64,000 bases of DNA from Candidatus Fermentibacterota bacterium (lineage in GTDB: Bacteria > Fermentibacterota > Fermentibacteria > Fermentibacterales > Fermentibacteraceae): positions 1 to 64,000 of the forward strand of contig PDSZ01000009.1 in assembly GCA_002748705.1 (NCBI GenBank). The letters are read 5' to 3'. This document shows positions 16,190-25,213 of this stretch, in pieces. Both the position numbers and the translations under genes were made by a program. Numbering within the stretch: the first letter of the stretch is position 1; each line of letters begins with the position of its first letter. The notes below the pieces were generated by a model. That model ran no database searches. It had not been told where the DNA came from and saw only the letters and a list, made by a program, of their open reading frames with translations.

Positions 16190-17923
16190 TCAGACTCTGA
16201 AAATTTCGCCTGGGGTGATTCCAGCTTCTTTCAGAGCGGCTTTCCTTTTGATTTTCTTTGTGGTGGTTTTAGGGAACTCTTCTTCAGAAATTATGAACCC
16301 TGTTATTCGCTTGTGGGTCTCCGCGGTTCTGTTGTAGTCCCTTACCACATTACGAACAGCTTTAATCTCATCTTTTATGGAAAGCTTGCGGTTTTCTTTT
16401 TCCGCCTCTGCTATCAGAAGGTCTCTGTCAGGAAAGACAAGGGCGCAAATGTCTTCACCTTTGGTTTCAGACAGCTTTCCGAAGATGATGCATTCCTTTA
16501 CATGAGAGAACCGGTTCAGTCTTGTTTCTATCTCTTCCGGATAAACATTCTTGCCGTTCTTGGCGATTATCACATTCTTCTTACGGCCTGTTATGAAGAG
16601 AAAGCCGTCACGGTCCAGATAACCGAAATCACCTGTTCTGAACCATCCGTCACTGGAAAGCACCTCTGCTGTGGCCTCAGGATCGCCAAAGTAGCCCAGC
16701 ATCACATTGGGCCCCTTAACCTGAATCTCTCCAACACCGTAGGAGTCAGGTTCGCTGATTCTGCACTCCATCTCTGAAAAAACAGGCCCTACGCTTCCAT
16801 AACGGTTGGCATCTACCCTGTTCACAGCAATGATCGGCGCGGTTTCTGTGAGACCGTATCCCTGAAGTATTCTGAATCCAAGCTTTTCAAAGCCCTCTAT
16901 CACCTCAGGATCAATACCTGATCCTCCTGATATAAGAAGTCTCAGATGACCGCCGAAGGTGTCGTGAACCTTACTGAACACCTTTCTCCGAACTCCCTTT
17001 ATGCCCAGCTTCTCGCTCATGGCTGAAACAGCCATGCCGAAACCCAGTTTTGCTTTGCCCATTGAAGCGGTTTTTATGCTCTCCATTATTCGCCTGTAAA
17101 CCGCTTCCCATAACAGAGGAACTGCAAAAACCACTGTTGCTTTCGTTGCCGCCAGATCATCTTTTATGTACCTGAGTCCATGACTGATTGCGATTTCAGC
17201 ACCCATTGACAAAGGAAGAAGAAAACCTGCAGTTCCCTCGTACATGTGGTGTACAGGAAGAATGCTGAGGAATACATCTGTTTCATCCAGAAAGACAAAC
17301 TTGATGGTCTGCCTGATATCTGCGATAATGGTGTCCTGTGAGTGAACCACTCCCTTTGCAAGACCTGTGGTACCTGAGGTATAACTTATTAACGCAGGTT
17401 TATGGGTATCATAATCGGAAGGAAGGCTTAGACTGCTCATTCTGCCCTGGCGAAGAACAGAACTCAGGCCTCTGCCATCTTCCATGAGTCCCGCATTCAT
17501 GGTGACTGAAATAATATCCTTCATGTTCTGAAAACGGTCAGAATAATCTGAATCATGAAAAATCATGTTTGCACCTGAATAGTGAAGTATGGTGTGCATA
17601 TCTGCTTCAGGAAGATCAGGATCCATGGGAACCACTATTCCCCCTGCCCTGTGAACTGCAAGGTATACAGTGTACCAGGAGATGCTGTTGGCGCCTACCA
17701 CTGCCGCCACAGGTTCTTTCTCAAGTTCAAGAATGCCCCTGGCAACCCAGTCTATGTTTGCAGCCAGCTGTCTGTAACTGATTGAGCGAAACTTTCCAAG
17801 TTCTGCCGGTTCCCTCACAGCTATTCTGTCAGGAACCATTTCGGCAGTTCTCTGAATCATCTCAGGAATACTTGAAAACTCCGGACAAGGATTGAGCGGA
17901 CCGCCTGGAATAACTCTGTTCAT
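16190..17923 (-). CDS. AMP-forming long-chain acyl-CoA synthetase-like enzyme
   Basis: A 577-residue adenylate-forming enzyme activating a carboxylic acid with ATP. Motifs: ISYTSGTTGLAKGVVHS (P-loop, A3), GYGLTETAPI (A5), DGWFRTGDFGYLDRDG (A7) and GRKKNVIIAKNGKNVYPEEI (A8/A10). This is the FadD/AMP-binding family 'with long C-terminal domain' and ends KKIKRKAALKEAG. A longer frame starts at GTG 17980, but ATG 17923 has an AGGAAGG site eight bases upstream and starts the conserved NRVIPGGPLNPCPEF, so I use it. Co-transcribed with a flippase, it may provide an activated acyl group for a surface lipid; fatty-acid uptake is the alternative. Confidence 0.88.
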   Translation of the reverse strand: MNRVIPGGPLNPCPEFSSIPEMIQRTAEMVPDRIAVREPAELGKFRSISYRQLAANIDWVARGILELEKEPVAAVVGANSISWYTVYLAVHRAGGIVVPMDPDLPEADMHTILHYSGANMIFHDSDYSDRFQNMKDIISVTMNAGLMEDGRGLSSVLRQGRMSSLSLPSDYDTHKPALISYTSGTTGLAKGVVHSQDTIIADIRQTIKFVFLDETDVFLSILPVHHMYEGTAGFLLPLSMGAEIAISHGLRYIKDDLAATKATVVFAVPLLWEAVYRRIMESIKTASMGKAKLGFGMAVSAMSEKLGIKGVRRKVFSKVHDTFGGHLRLLISGGSGIDPEVIEGFEKLGFRILQGYGLTETAPIIAVNRVDANRYGSVGPVFSEMECRISEPDSYGVGEIQVKGPNVMLGYFGDPEATAEVLSSDGWFRTGDFGYLDRDGFLFITGRKKNVIIAKNGKNVYPEEIETRLNRFSHVKECIIFGKLSETKGEDICALVFPDRDLLIAEAEKENRKLSIKDEIKAVRNVVRDYNRTAETHKRITGFIISEEEFPKTTTKKIKRKAALKEAGITPGEIFRV

Positions 17924-18584
17924 GCGCTTTACCTTCCTGCTCCCTGACTGGTCAATCATAATATTTTCGAAGCTTTCCACAAAAATGTCAACAGGTTTTT
18001 CAGCTCAGAATCAGTCTTGATGATGATTCTTCAGGCTGCAAAAGAAAAACTGGAGGCTTGGGGCGGAAGGCTCAGAAGACTCCTGAAAAATACCTGTGGT
18101 CTGAGAACAAGAGCATTCGTTTATCAGAATAAAAGATCTTTTGGATGCAGAATTATAAGAGACCGGATTATGCAGTCTTGAACAGCTTAGAATAATTCTG
18201 ATATTCCTGTAAATCGCTCTTAAATTACTGAGGGAAGCGCCTTTCTGTGAAATGATGAAGAACAATTCACATCTTATCTCTACACTTGTTCCATTGGCAG
18301 GAATGTGTTCCTGTGACATGACGAAAACAATAAATTCTGTTATTATATGAAATATAAGAGATTTATAAATTCAATAAAGAAACATATTCAGAGCTGGCAA
18401 GTGTTAAGAAAATATGAAATGGTAAAAAGCGATAGGTTTGAGGTTGAACTCGCTGATCCTGATTCCCGCGGTTGCCGCAAATCAGCTTATTCTGCGTGTG
18501 GATGCATTCCTGAAGCACACGGATAGCCATGTGAAAAGCGAATAACCAATCGTTGCACTTGCTTAGTCCTTTGCTTATTTTGGA
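17924..18584. other. Large intergenic region between divergent genes
   Basis: About 660 bases between the acyl-CoA synthetase and the exported-protein operon. It is AT-rich in 18300-18400. Reading frames here (minus 18011-18319, plus 18347-18526) lack family resemblance and good ribosome sites. Around 18455-18530 two nested hairpins can form (CTGAT...ATCAG around CGCGG/CCGCA; CGTGTG with CACACG). I see no tRNA and no transposase remnant that I can defend. Confidence 0.45.
18347..18526 (+). CDS. Possible small open reading frame (59 aa)
   Basis: ATG to TAG encodes a basic N-terminus (MKYKRFINSIKKHIQSWQVL) and a tail with three cysteines (RGCRKSAYSACGCIPEAHG). There is no Shine-Dalgarno and I recognise no family. 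It covers the only stretch of the 660-base gap with protein-like composition; it may equally be the end of a lost gene or part of a structured RNA. Confidence 0.2.
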   Translation: MKYKRFINSIKKHIQSWQVLRKYEMVKSDRFEVELADPDSRGCRKSAYSACGCIPEAHG

Positions 18585-20963
18585 ATGGTGCAGATGGAGG
18601 TAATAAAGTTGTATCTTTTTTGTTCACTTCTGTTTCTCTCATTTAACGCATACAACACTCTGCCCATGAAGGTTCCTGATATCTCTTACTTTCCAGATGA
18701 GCCGCAGATAAGATACTTTTCCCTTGTGAAAGAAACCCCTGGAGCATTGTGGTTTGTGCAGGATACAACATTCTTTGATCTCCCCTCTCCTGAAGAGGAC
18801 TTTCAGCTTATCTGGGGAAACCTGGTTACCTCTGAAACCATCGACAGCATCTCAGCATTGTTTGAAGGGCCGGAAGGAATGCTGAATACTGCTGCCGGTG
18901 TTCTGGGCCCTGTGAGTGAAACGGTAAACGGTGATGACAAAATCAGAATAGTTTTTGCAGATATACCGGATTACTACCCTGTTCCAGGTTCAGGCTACAG
19001 GCGACTTGGCAACTGGCTGTACACATGGCCGGCTGATTTTGACGGTAATTCCCTCACTGGAAACAATCATGACATCTTCTATGTGAACCTGAGCCCCTAC
19101 AAGAACCAGACCGGAGGCAGATGGGATACTGTGAGGCAAGCCATATACACCTGGTCTGTGGCCTCAGGTCTGGGGCAGATAACCAGAATCGCCGCTTGCC
19201 CCTCTTCCGAAAGGTGGATCGTGCGAGGGCTTGGAGCATGTTCACAGTTCATCTGCTGCGGATTGACTTCAGAGTTGAACGGAGCCATTGGCATAAAGGG
19301 ATACATGGAGGATTTTGCGAGAGCAGGGGGAACAGAGCTTACCTCATGGTGCTCAGGATACTATGGAAAGGATTTCTCTGCCAATATTGGCGGAGAGTTT
19401 CTTTGGTTCCAGTACATTCAGCAGCGAGCAGGAACAAATGCTCTTGAGGCAGTTGCCCAGTCGCATGAATCTGGAATGCTTGCAGTGGCCCACGCAGTTG
19501 ATCCTGCTGCTCCTTCAGAAACAGCAATAGAAACTGTAATCTACCCTTTGTATGAGGACTGGATAGTTACAAACCTGATTTCACCGTTTTCCATGAACTA
19601 TCAGGAAGGAGATTTTCACTACAAGTTTCTTGACGGTTCCGGTTACCAGTTCTCAATAGTTAACAGACCGGCTTCCTTTCTGGCGGAGTTTGATCAGTAT
19701 CCGATTCCAACATGGATAGCTCCCCAGGGTTACGGTATTACAGCCCAGGAGTTCGCAGCCCAATACGCTGATTTCAGCGGTGAATACAGTGCCGGAGAAA
19801 ACACAACTGTTTACTTCAACGGAATGTACAATCAGAATAACGGGTCAGGAGCCAATATTGACGGCCAGTGGACTGTGTATCGCATTGTTCTTGATGGTGA
19901 CTCCACACTGCTTTCAGTAGACTCTCTCTCTTTCAACAGCCTGTTTAACGGAACATTCCAGCTGCTTGGAGACCGAACCTTTCTCGCTATCATGTGCAAC
20001 AATCCAGGCGGTACGGCCAACATCAGATATGCACTCAGTCAGGACACAGCACCTGTCAGTGTCTTTACTTCTTTTATGCAGAATCAAATAGATCCCAGAC
20101 GATTCAAGGTTTTTACATCGCTCTACCGAGAAGAGGAACAGCTGCCATACGGCTTTGACTGGACAGGTCCGAATGTTTCTCTTTCTCTTCTTGATTCATT
20201 CGGTTCTCCGGACAGCACAGCAACACTTGACATGATTCATCTGGAAGAGACTATCTGGCAGGGAGACATGGAAGTCTGGGAAGAGGGAAACTACAACCTA
20301 GTCTCAGGAGGATACGACAGTCTGGGAAGAGTATGGAGAGACACTCTCAGCTGTGCTGTAGCCTTTGCCGACAGGGATACGGTAACACTTGCAGCAGGTG
20401 AGGCTGTTTATATCATGGATGGTAACAAGTGTTCCCCTGCAACTGTTATAACACTTATTGAGTCCCAGGTACCGCCATGCCAAAGTGAAAACATGAGCTT
20501 TGAACCTGTATCAGTCTCACCTGGAGGAGGTTTGCTCAAGTTCAATACTGATATACCTGAGAGCACTGTGCTGTGCTACAGGGATGAAGAGTGGACTGAA
20601 ATTGAAAGTTACAGAACAGGAACCGTTGTTTCAGCCCCGATTGAGAGCGCAGGTATGTACGCACTCGGGACTTCTGTACTTAATCCGGCAACAGAGGTAA
20701 GCCCTTTGCCTGAGATTACAGCAGTTTCTCCCAACCCTTTCAGCTCAGGTCCAGTGGCTGTTTCCTATTCAACGCCCTCACCTGCAGAGGTTACAGTTTC
20801 TGTTTTTGATCTGACAGGAAGACTTGTAGAAACAATTTGCTCAGAACCAATCGACGGAGGTGTAAATGTTGCGCTCTGGAATGCAGAGGCTCCTGCAGGT
20901 GTTTATTTCGCTGTGCTGAAATCCGGTGCTTATACAGATACAGCAAAGCTGGTAAGACTGTGA
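18585..20963 (+). CDS. Secreted pseudo-metallopeptidase with FlgD-like C-terminal sorting domain
   Basis: A 792-residue exported protein. Signal peptide: LYLFCSLLFLSFNAYNT. Residues about 118-300 follow the plan of secreted zinc peptidases common in FCB-type genomes (VFADIPDYY, the 'TVRQAI' helix, then a second helix and a ...FLWFQYIQQRAG region), but where such proteins have HEFQH and W-x-N-E-G this one has YTWSVASG (188-195) and WIVRGLG (211-217). All zinc ligands are therefore absent. The C-terminal 80 residues (VSPNPFSSGPVAVSYS ... VFDLTGRLVETI ... PAGVYFAVLKSG) are a type IX-like sorting domain. The start is uncertain: ATG 18585 or 18594, or TTG 18609, which has the best ribosome site (GGAGGT, seven bases). 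First of four co-oriented genes; the next starts inside its stop codon. Confidence 0.75.
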   Translation: MVQMEVIKLYLFCSLLFLSFNAYNTLPMKVPDISYFPDEPQIRYFSLVKETPGALWFVQDTTFFDLPSPEEDFQLIWGNLVTSETIDSISALFEGPEGMLNTAAGVLGPVSETVNGDDKIRIVFADIPDYYPVPGSGYRRLGNWLYTWPADFDGNSLTGNNHDIFYVNLSPYKNQTGGRWDTVRQAIYTWSVASGLGQITRIAACPSSERWIVRGLGACSQFICCGLTSELNGAIGIKGYMEDFARAGGTELTSWCSGYYGKDFSANIGGEFLWFQYIQQRAGTNALEAVAQSHESGMLAVAHAVDPAAPSETAIETVIYPLYEDWIVTNLISPFSMNYQEGDFHYKFLDGSGYQFSIVNRPASFLAEFDQYPIPTWIAPQGYGITAQEFAAQYADFSGEYSAGENTTVYFNGMYNQNNGSGANIDGQWTVYRIVLDGDSTLLSVDSLSFNSLFNGTFQLLGDRTFLAIMCNNPGGTANIRYALSQDTAPVSVFTSFMQNQIDPRRFKVFTSLYREEEQLPYGFDWTGPNVSLSLLDSFGSPDSTATLDMIHLEETIWQGDMEVWEEGNYNLVSGGYDSLGRVWRDTLSCAVAFADRDTVTLAAGEAVYIMDGNKCSPATVITLIESQVPPCQSENMSFEPVSVSPGGGLLKFNTDIPESTVLCYRDEEWTEIESYRTGTVVSAPIESAGMYALGTSVLNPATEVSPLPEITAVSPNPFSSGPVAVSYSTPSPAEVTVSVFDLTGRLVETICSEPIDGGVNVALWNAEAPAGVYFAVLKSGAYTDTAKLVRL

Positions 20964-22003
20964 AAAGGCTCTTTGCTCTTCTGCTGTTACTAACAGGATG
21001 CATGAGAAATCCTGAAGGCTTACCGGAGATACAAGGTTACAGCGGATTGATTGTTCAGGGATGGAACTTGATGCTTGAGAGGGATTTCACAGGAGCACTG
21101 GAGTGGTTTATCAATGCAATGGAAGTGGATGTAAACAGGCCGGAGGCATATCTTGGCGCAGGTGTGGCTTCTATTTTTCTCAATGAGTACCACAGTGCTG
21201 CAGAAGGTTATCTTCAAACTGCAATTCAACTGGACCAGGGGCACTCGGCAATAATCAACAGAGTACATCAGTCTCTCGTTCAGGATACGCTCTGGACGGT
21301 AATTGAGTGCGTGGACAGGGACTTACCTGAAGATTCACTGCAATCATGGCTTTCTGCAACAAAAGACTCAGGTCTGGTTTGGGTGGGCAGCTCCATAATG
21401 GATTACCTTACCTCCAACACTCTTGATACAGACCTGTCATTCAGGTTAAAGCTGAACACTGATTCTCTGGGAGCATGTGTTGAGCTTTACAACACATAAA
21501 ACGGTGCAATCTACTATGCTGATAGTATTTATGAGAACTACATCTACTTCAGTGTTCCTGTAACTCAAACCTCTCAGGGTTCTGGGAACTACTACTATCA
21601 GTGGGTGATGGCAGATCAGAGTATTCTCTTCGACTACGCCGAGCTGAGAATTGATCCTGATTGCAGGCAGATTACCTTTGATGCCCTTGCAGCCGGTGTT
21701 TTTCTTGAGAATGCCAAAGGTGACGCAGGAAATCTGCTTCAGGCAGTTGCCTGTTCTCAGGGACTGCTGCGGTATTCACCGGACTATTCCTTTGGTGCAG
21801 GTAACGCCCTTATTCAGAGTGTTATCAACGCAAAATTGAGACATACAGCCTCCTGCTGTGCAGCAATGGCCTTCAGCAGAGGAAGCTTTCTGTATTCATG
21901 GTTCCTCTGCCGACAGGCAGGCTACGGACTGGAGCTTGATCCCGACTCTTCAGAATTCCTGCTTGAACTTCTTCTTGTTATTCAGAACATGGGGACAGAA
22001 TGA
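20960..22003 (+). pseudogene. TPR-like lipoprotein with an in-frame TAA stop
   Basis: From GTG 20960 (overlapping the previous stop as GTGA) the frame encodes a lipoprotein: KRLFALLLLLTGC is a signal with lipobox cysteine at residue 13, followed by helix pairs like tetratricopeptide repeats (GALEWFINAMEVDVNRPEAY, AAEGYLQTAIQLDQGHS). A TAA at 21497-21499 interrupts it after LYNT. The same frame then stays open to 22003 with no shift (NGAIYYADSIYENYIYF ... LLVIQNMGTE), and its final codons overlap the next gene's ATG, as expected of the native end. So the full product would be about 347 residues. Point mutation, read-through or a base-call error are all possible; an N-terminal 179-residue product and a GTG-initiated piece from 21605 are also conceivable. 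Confidence 0.72.
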
Positions 22004-24189
22004 AATTACTGCTTATTGTGCTTAATCTCTTCTGCAGCCAATTGAAGTATCAGCCTTTGCCCTTTACTGATCCTGCTGCCGGCAGGCCTCTCATAACAAC
22101 CACCCTGCACAACCTCTCAAACCTTTATGTCATTTTCTCCAACATTGGTATTGTAGGAACCAGAAACTCTGATCTCACAATGGAATGGCCTGGAGGCTCC
22201 CTGTCCAACCACCTTTGGTTCGGCTCATGGTGGGGTTCAGCTTTCGGGCAGGTTACTCCCTCTGGAGCTGAAGGCATATATGTGAGCAGAGTGGTTCTGG
22301 GCAGTAATGAAGATGAGTTCAGACCGTCTGAAGGCTATCCCATGCAAAAGATTCTTTACGGTGATACGGCCCATGAGCAGACTGAATGGGCCGAGGATGA
22401 CTGGTGGGAAACCAATGATAATCCAATGGGGCTTCAATTCCACCAGAAAGCATACAGCTGGAGCACACCTGGCTATAACCAGTTTATGGCAAACCACATT
22501 CGAGCTGTACACAACAGCCTCCACGGAAATCCGGGAGTCCCTCTGAACGGATTCTGCTTTTCTGTCCAGGGAGACTGTGATATTGCCTCAGCAGACCCCT
22601 CCAAAGATTTCTACATTGATGATATGGTGTTCTATGACGGTCACATCATATGGTGCAACGACCCGAATGCTTCCTTTGAGTACATATTCGATTCCGGAGA
22701 AAGGGCAAGCAATTCTGACCGGTTCATATACCGGAGGAATCAGGATGCTTCCTGGGCAGATCCTGAGGACGAAGTGTACTACCACTACAACTACTCAGGT
22801 TCTGACGGAATTGTGGATGCAGATGTTAATTCCGATGGAGTCTCAGATCACTTTACCATTTTATTCAAAGTTTCAGGTTCAGACACAGTTTTCACCACTG
22901 AGCCCTGCACCGGCCTTGAACTGTTCTCAGACGGAAGACCGGAAAACTACTGGCTTCATTCAGTTGAAGATACTGTTTATGCAGTGGTTCCAAGAAACAT
23001 GAGCTATATGTGGGATGGGGACAGGCCGGAAACATATACCGATGACACTGGAGAACCTACATGCAACCCTCCCTGCACCGGCTTTCTCGGCTGGCGGCTG
23101 ATGGACTTCTGGATAGTGAAGGCCAACGGAGATATTCAGCGCCCGATAGATGTAATGGGGTATCCTGTTCCTCTCTCCCATTCATGGTGGGACTGGGAGA
23201 ACGATGCTGCTGCTACAGACACAATGGCGTATGATGTTATCTGGGGAAGAAACATGGACTACTGCGGAAGAAGAAGCGGTCCCGCCTACCTGGCAAACTG
23301 GACAGGTGATGATTCAGCACCCCTTGCTTTTCAGCCTTCCAATCCAGGCCCTTTTCCTGTAGTTCACGACAATCCTCTCTCTCTGGGGTATCTGCCGTTT
23401 GACTACAGATTCCTTCTCTCAGCAGGACCGGTTAATCTGGCTGATGGTGATACTCTTCACATAGTAGGCGGATGGGTTATCGGAAAGGGTCTGGAAGAAC
23501 TCAGGCGGAATGCAGACATCATGCTTGATGCCTACTACAGGGACGGAGGCTGGGGGGTTCCCGATGTGCCGCCTGTACCATCTTTTTACTATGAAGCAGG
23601 TGATGATCAGGTACAGATGGTGTGGAATGACAACGGAGAATGGTATGAACCTTTCGGCGGCTACAGACTCTACAGATCTGTTTTCAACACAACATCATGG
23701 GAACTTGCAGCGGAAATGAACAGGGGTGTGTATTCCTTTACCGATACAACTGTGACAAGGGGGTATCCATACTATTACGCCCTCTGCGTGTATGACGGTG
23801 AAACAGGAGTGGAGAGCCCCCTTGAGAACTACAAGAAGGATCTGAATGGAAATCCTCTTCCTGTGGTACCTGGCTGGTCATGTGATCCCGATTGGACTGA
23901 GAATGTGAAAGCAGTTCCAAATCCCTACAAAATAAGTGCTTCCTGGGAAGGAGAGCACAACAGCATGATAGCTTTTGTGAATCTCCCTCCCATGTGCGAT
24001 ATTCGAGTTTATACCCTTGCAGGGGACCATGTAAGAACTCTTGAACACAGAAGTTACGGCGGAAACTCCGGAGTTGAGTACTGGAATCTGGCCAACAACA
24101 GCGGAAGCTCGGTGTGCACCGGACTCTATGTGTATACTGTTCAGACTGAGACTGCCCATTTCATCGGGCGTCTTGCAATTGTAAGGTAA
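22000..24189 (+). CDS. Large secreted protein with FN3-like module and divergent sorting tail
   Basis: A 729-residue exported protein with a short signal sequence (MKLLLIVLNLFC). The body is rich in W, Y, D and G and carries no enzyme motif I know; IVDADVNSDGVSDHF looks like a calcium-binding aspartate loop. Residues about 525-620 (PPVPSFYYEAGDDQVQMVWN ... PYYYALCVYDGETGVES) resemble a fibronectin type III module. The end (VPNPYKISASWEG ... CDIRVYTLAGDHVRTLEH ... TGLYVYTV) is the FlgD/sorting-like Ig fold in a form common to candidate-phylum secreted proteins. ATG 22000 overlaps the upstream stop by four bases. Likely surface structural or binding protein. Confidence 0.75.
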   Translation: MKLLLIVLNLFCSQLKYQPLPFTDPAAGRPLITTTLHNLSNLYVIFSNIGIVGTRNSDLTMEWPGGSLSNHLWFGSWWGSAFGQVTPSGAEGIYVSRVVLGSNEDEFRPSEGYPMQKILYGDTAHEQTEWAEDDWWETNDNPMGLQFHQKAYSWSTPGYNQFMANHIRAVHNSLHGNPGVPLNGFCFSVQGDCDIASADPSKDFYIDDMVFYDGHIIWCNDPNASFEYIFDSGERASNSDRFIYRRNQDASWADPEDEVYYHYNYSGSDGIVDADVNSDGVSDHFTILFKVSGSDTVFTTEPCTGLELFSDGRPENYWLHSVEDTVYAVVPRNMSYMWDGDRPETYTDDTGEPTCNPPCTGFLGWRLMDFWIVKANGDIQRPIDVMGYPVPLSHSWWDWENDAAATDTMAYDVIWGRNMDYCGRRSGPAYLANWTGDDSAPLAFQPSNPGPFPVVHDNPLSLGYLPFDYRFLLSAGPVNLADGDTLHIVGGWVIGKGLEELRRNADIMLDAYYRDGGWGVPDVPPVPSFYYEAGDDQVQMVWNDNGEWYEPFGGYRLYRSVFNTTSWELAAEMNRGVYSFTDTTVTRGYPYYYALCVYDGETGVESPLENYKKDLNGNPLPVVPGWSCDPDWTENVKAVPNPYKISASWEGEHNSMIAFVNLPPMCDIRVYTLAGDHVRTLEHRSYGGNSGVEYWNLANNSGSSVCTGLYVYTVQTETAHFIGRLAIVR

Positions 24190-24196
24190 CCGGACA

Positions 24197-25213
24197 ATGA
24201 AAGCTGCTGCATTATTCTCAATACTGCTTCTCTTCTCAAGCTGCATAGATGATCCTTCAGTTACATCAATTCCCGGTCAGTTTCAGCAGGAGTATCAGCT
24301 GCTCTGGAACCTGTTTGACAGGAACTATGTAGGTTTCGCTCTCAGCGGAGTGGACTGGAATGCCCTGTTCAATACCTACATGGAGATGGCAGAGCAGGTT
24401 GACATCAGGGAAAAAATGACAGAGATGGAGCTTCTTCTTCTGGAAAATCTGTGTGACCGGAATATTAAACTGATTTCACCTGGGGGAAACCTATTAAATG
24501 CTTATCAGCCTGATGTGTTTGTGAACTGCGACAGCTCAGTTCTTATGAGCTACCTGATACCTGAAGGCTTTCAGTGGATTCAGCAGGATATCTGGGGTTA
24601 CTGCATTGCAGGTGATGATTCTGTTCCGTATTTCGTGGTTAAAAGCTGGAGTTCCGAACTGAATCTCAGCCTGCTGGACAACATCCTTCAGCCCCTTAGT
24701 GAGAAAGAGGCCATGATACTTGATATCAGGCTTGCTGAAGGGCATTCAACAGGAACCGCGCATAATCTTGCAAGAAGGTTCGCAGGTGAACAAACCGTGG
24801 GACACATGACTCAACGGCGGGTTAACACATCCACCTGGGAACTCACAGCGCCGGCTCCTGTATATCTGATTCCAAGGGGATGGTTTTTTCAGGGGGAGGT
24901 AATTCTGCTTGCAGGTCAGAGGAATTCAGGTATTTCCGAGGTTTTCGCATGCGATATGTCTTCTCTTCCATCTGTTACTTTAGTAGGTGATACCACAGCA
25001 GGTTCAGGAAATCTGCAGTCTCTGGTCAGGCAGCTGCCTGACGGCTGGTATGTTACCTGCCCCACTGTTACGCTTCTTACCTCTGATACAGTTATTGTTG
25101 AAAATACAGGGGTATTGCCTGATGTGGCTGTAAACGCCACAGCTGAGGATTTTCAGAATGGCAGTGATCCTGTTCTTGAGAAAGCCTTCAGCCTTCTGGA
25201 AGCTCAGATGTAA
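24197..25213 (+). CDS. S41-peptidase-like lipoprotein, probably without the serine nucleophile
   Basis: A 338-residue lipoprotein: signal AALFSILLLFSSC with lipobox cysteine 16. The C-terminal half follows the S41 (tail-specific/tricorn-core) fold: AMILDIRLAEGHSTGT, VILLAGQRNSGISEVFACD, PSVTLVGDTTAGSGN and LPDGWYV are in family order. In S41 enzymes the nucleophile lies three residues before the conserved glutamate of the 'S-A-x-E' helix; here that place is G245 (N-S-G-I-S-E248). Nearby serines 244 and 247 might be misaligned candidates, so inactivity is probable rather than proven. Last gene of the exported-protein run; its 3' end overlaps the convergent propeller lipoprotein gene by 26 bases. 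Confidence 0.72.
   Translation: MKAAALFSILLLFSSCIDDPSVTSIPGQFQQEYQLLWNLFDRNYVGFALSGVDWNALFNTYMEMAEQVDIREKMTEMELLLLENLCDRNIKLISPGGNLLNAYQPDVFVNCDSSVLMSYLIPEGFQWIQQDIWGYCIAGDDSVPYFVVKSWSSELNLSLLDNILQPLSEKEAMILDIRLAEGHSTGTAHNLARRFAGEQTVGHMTQRRVNTSTWELTAPAPVYLIPRGWFFQGEVILLAGQRNSGISEVFACDMSSLPSVTLVGDTTAGSGNLQSLVRQLPDGWYVTCPTVTLLTSDTVIVENTGVLPDVAVNATAEDFQNGSDPVLEKAFSLLEAQM

Noticed and set aside
18011..18319. Minus-strand open frame of 102 codons in the large gap
   Set aside because: Low-complexity, serine/cysteine-rich translation, no ribosome site and no recognisable motif.
20960..22003. Recoding or selenocysteine-type read-through at the TAA
   Set aside because: Known amino-acid insertion at stops uses TGA or TAG, and TAA ends other genes here; mutation or error is simpler.
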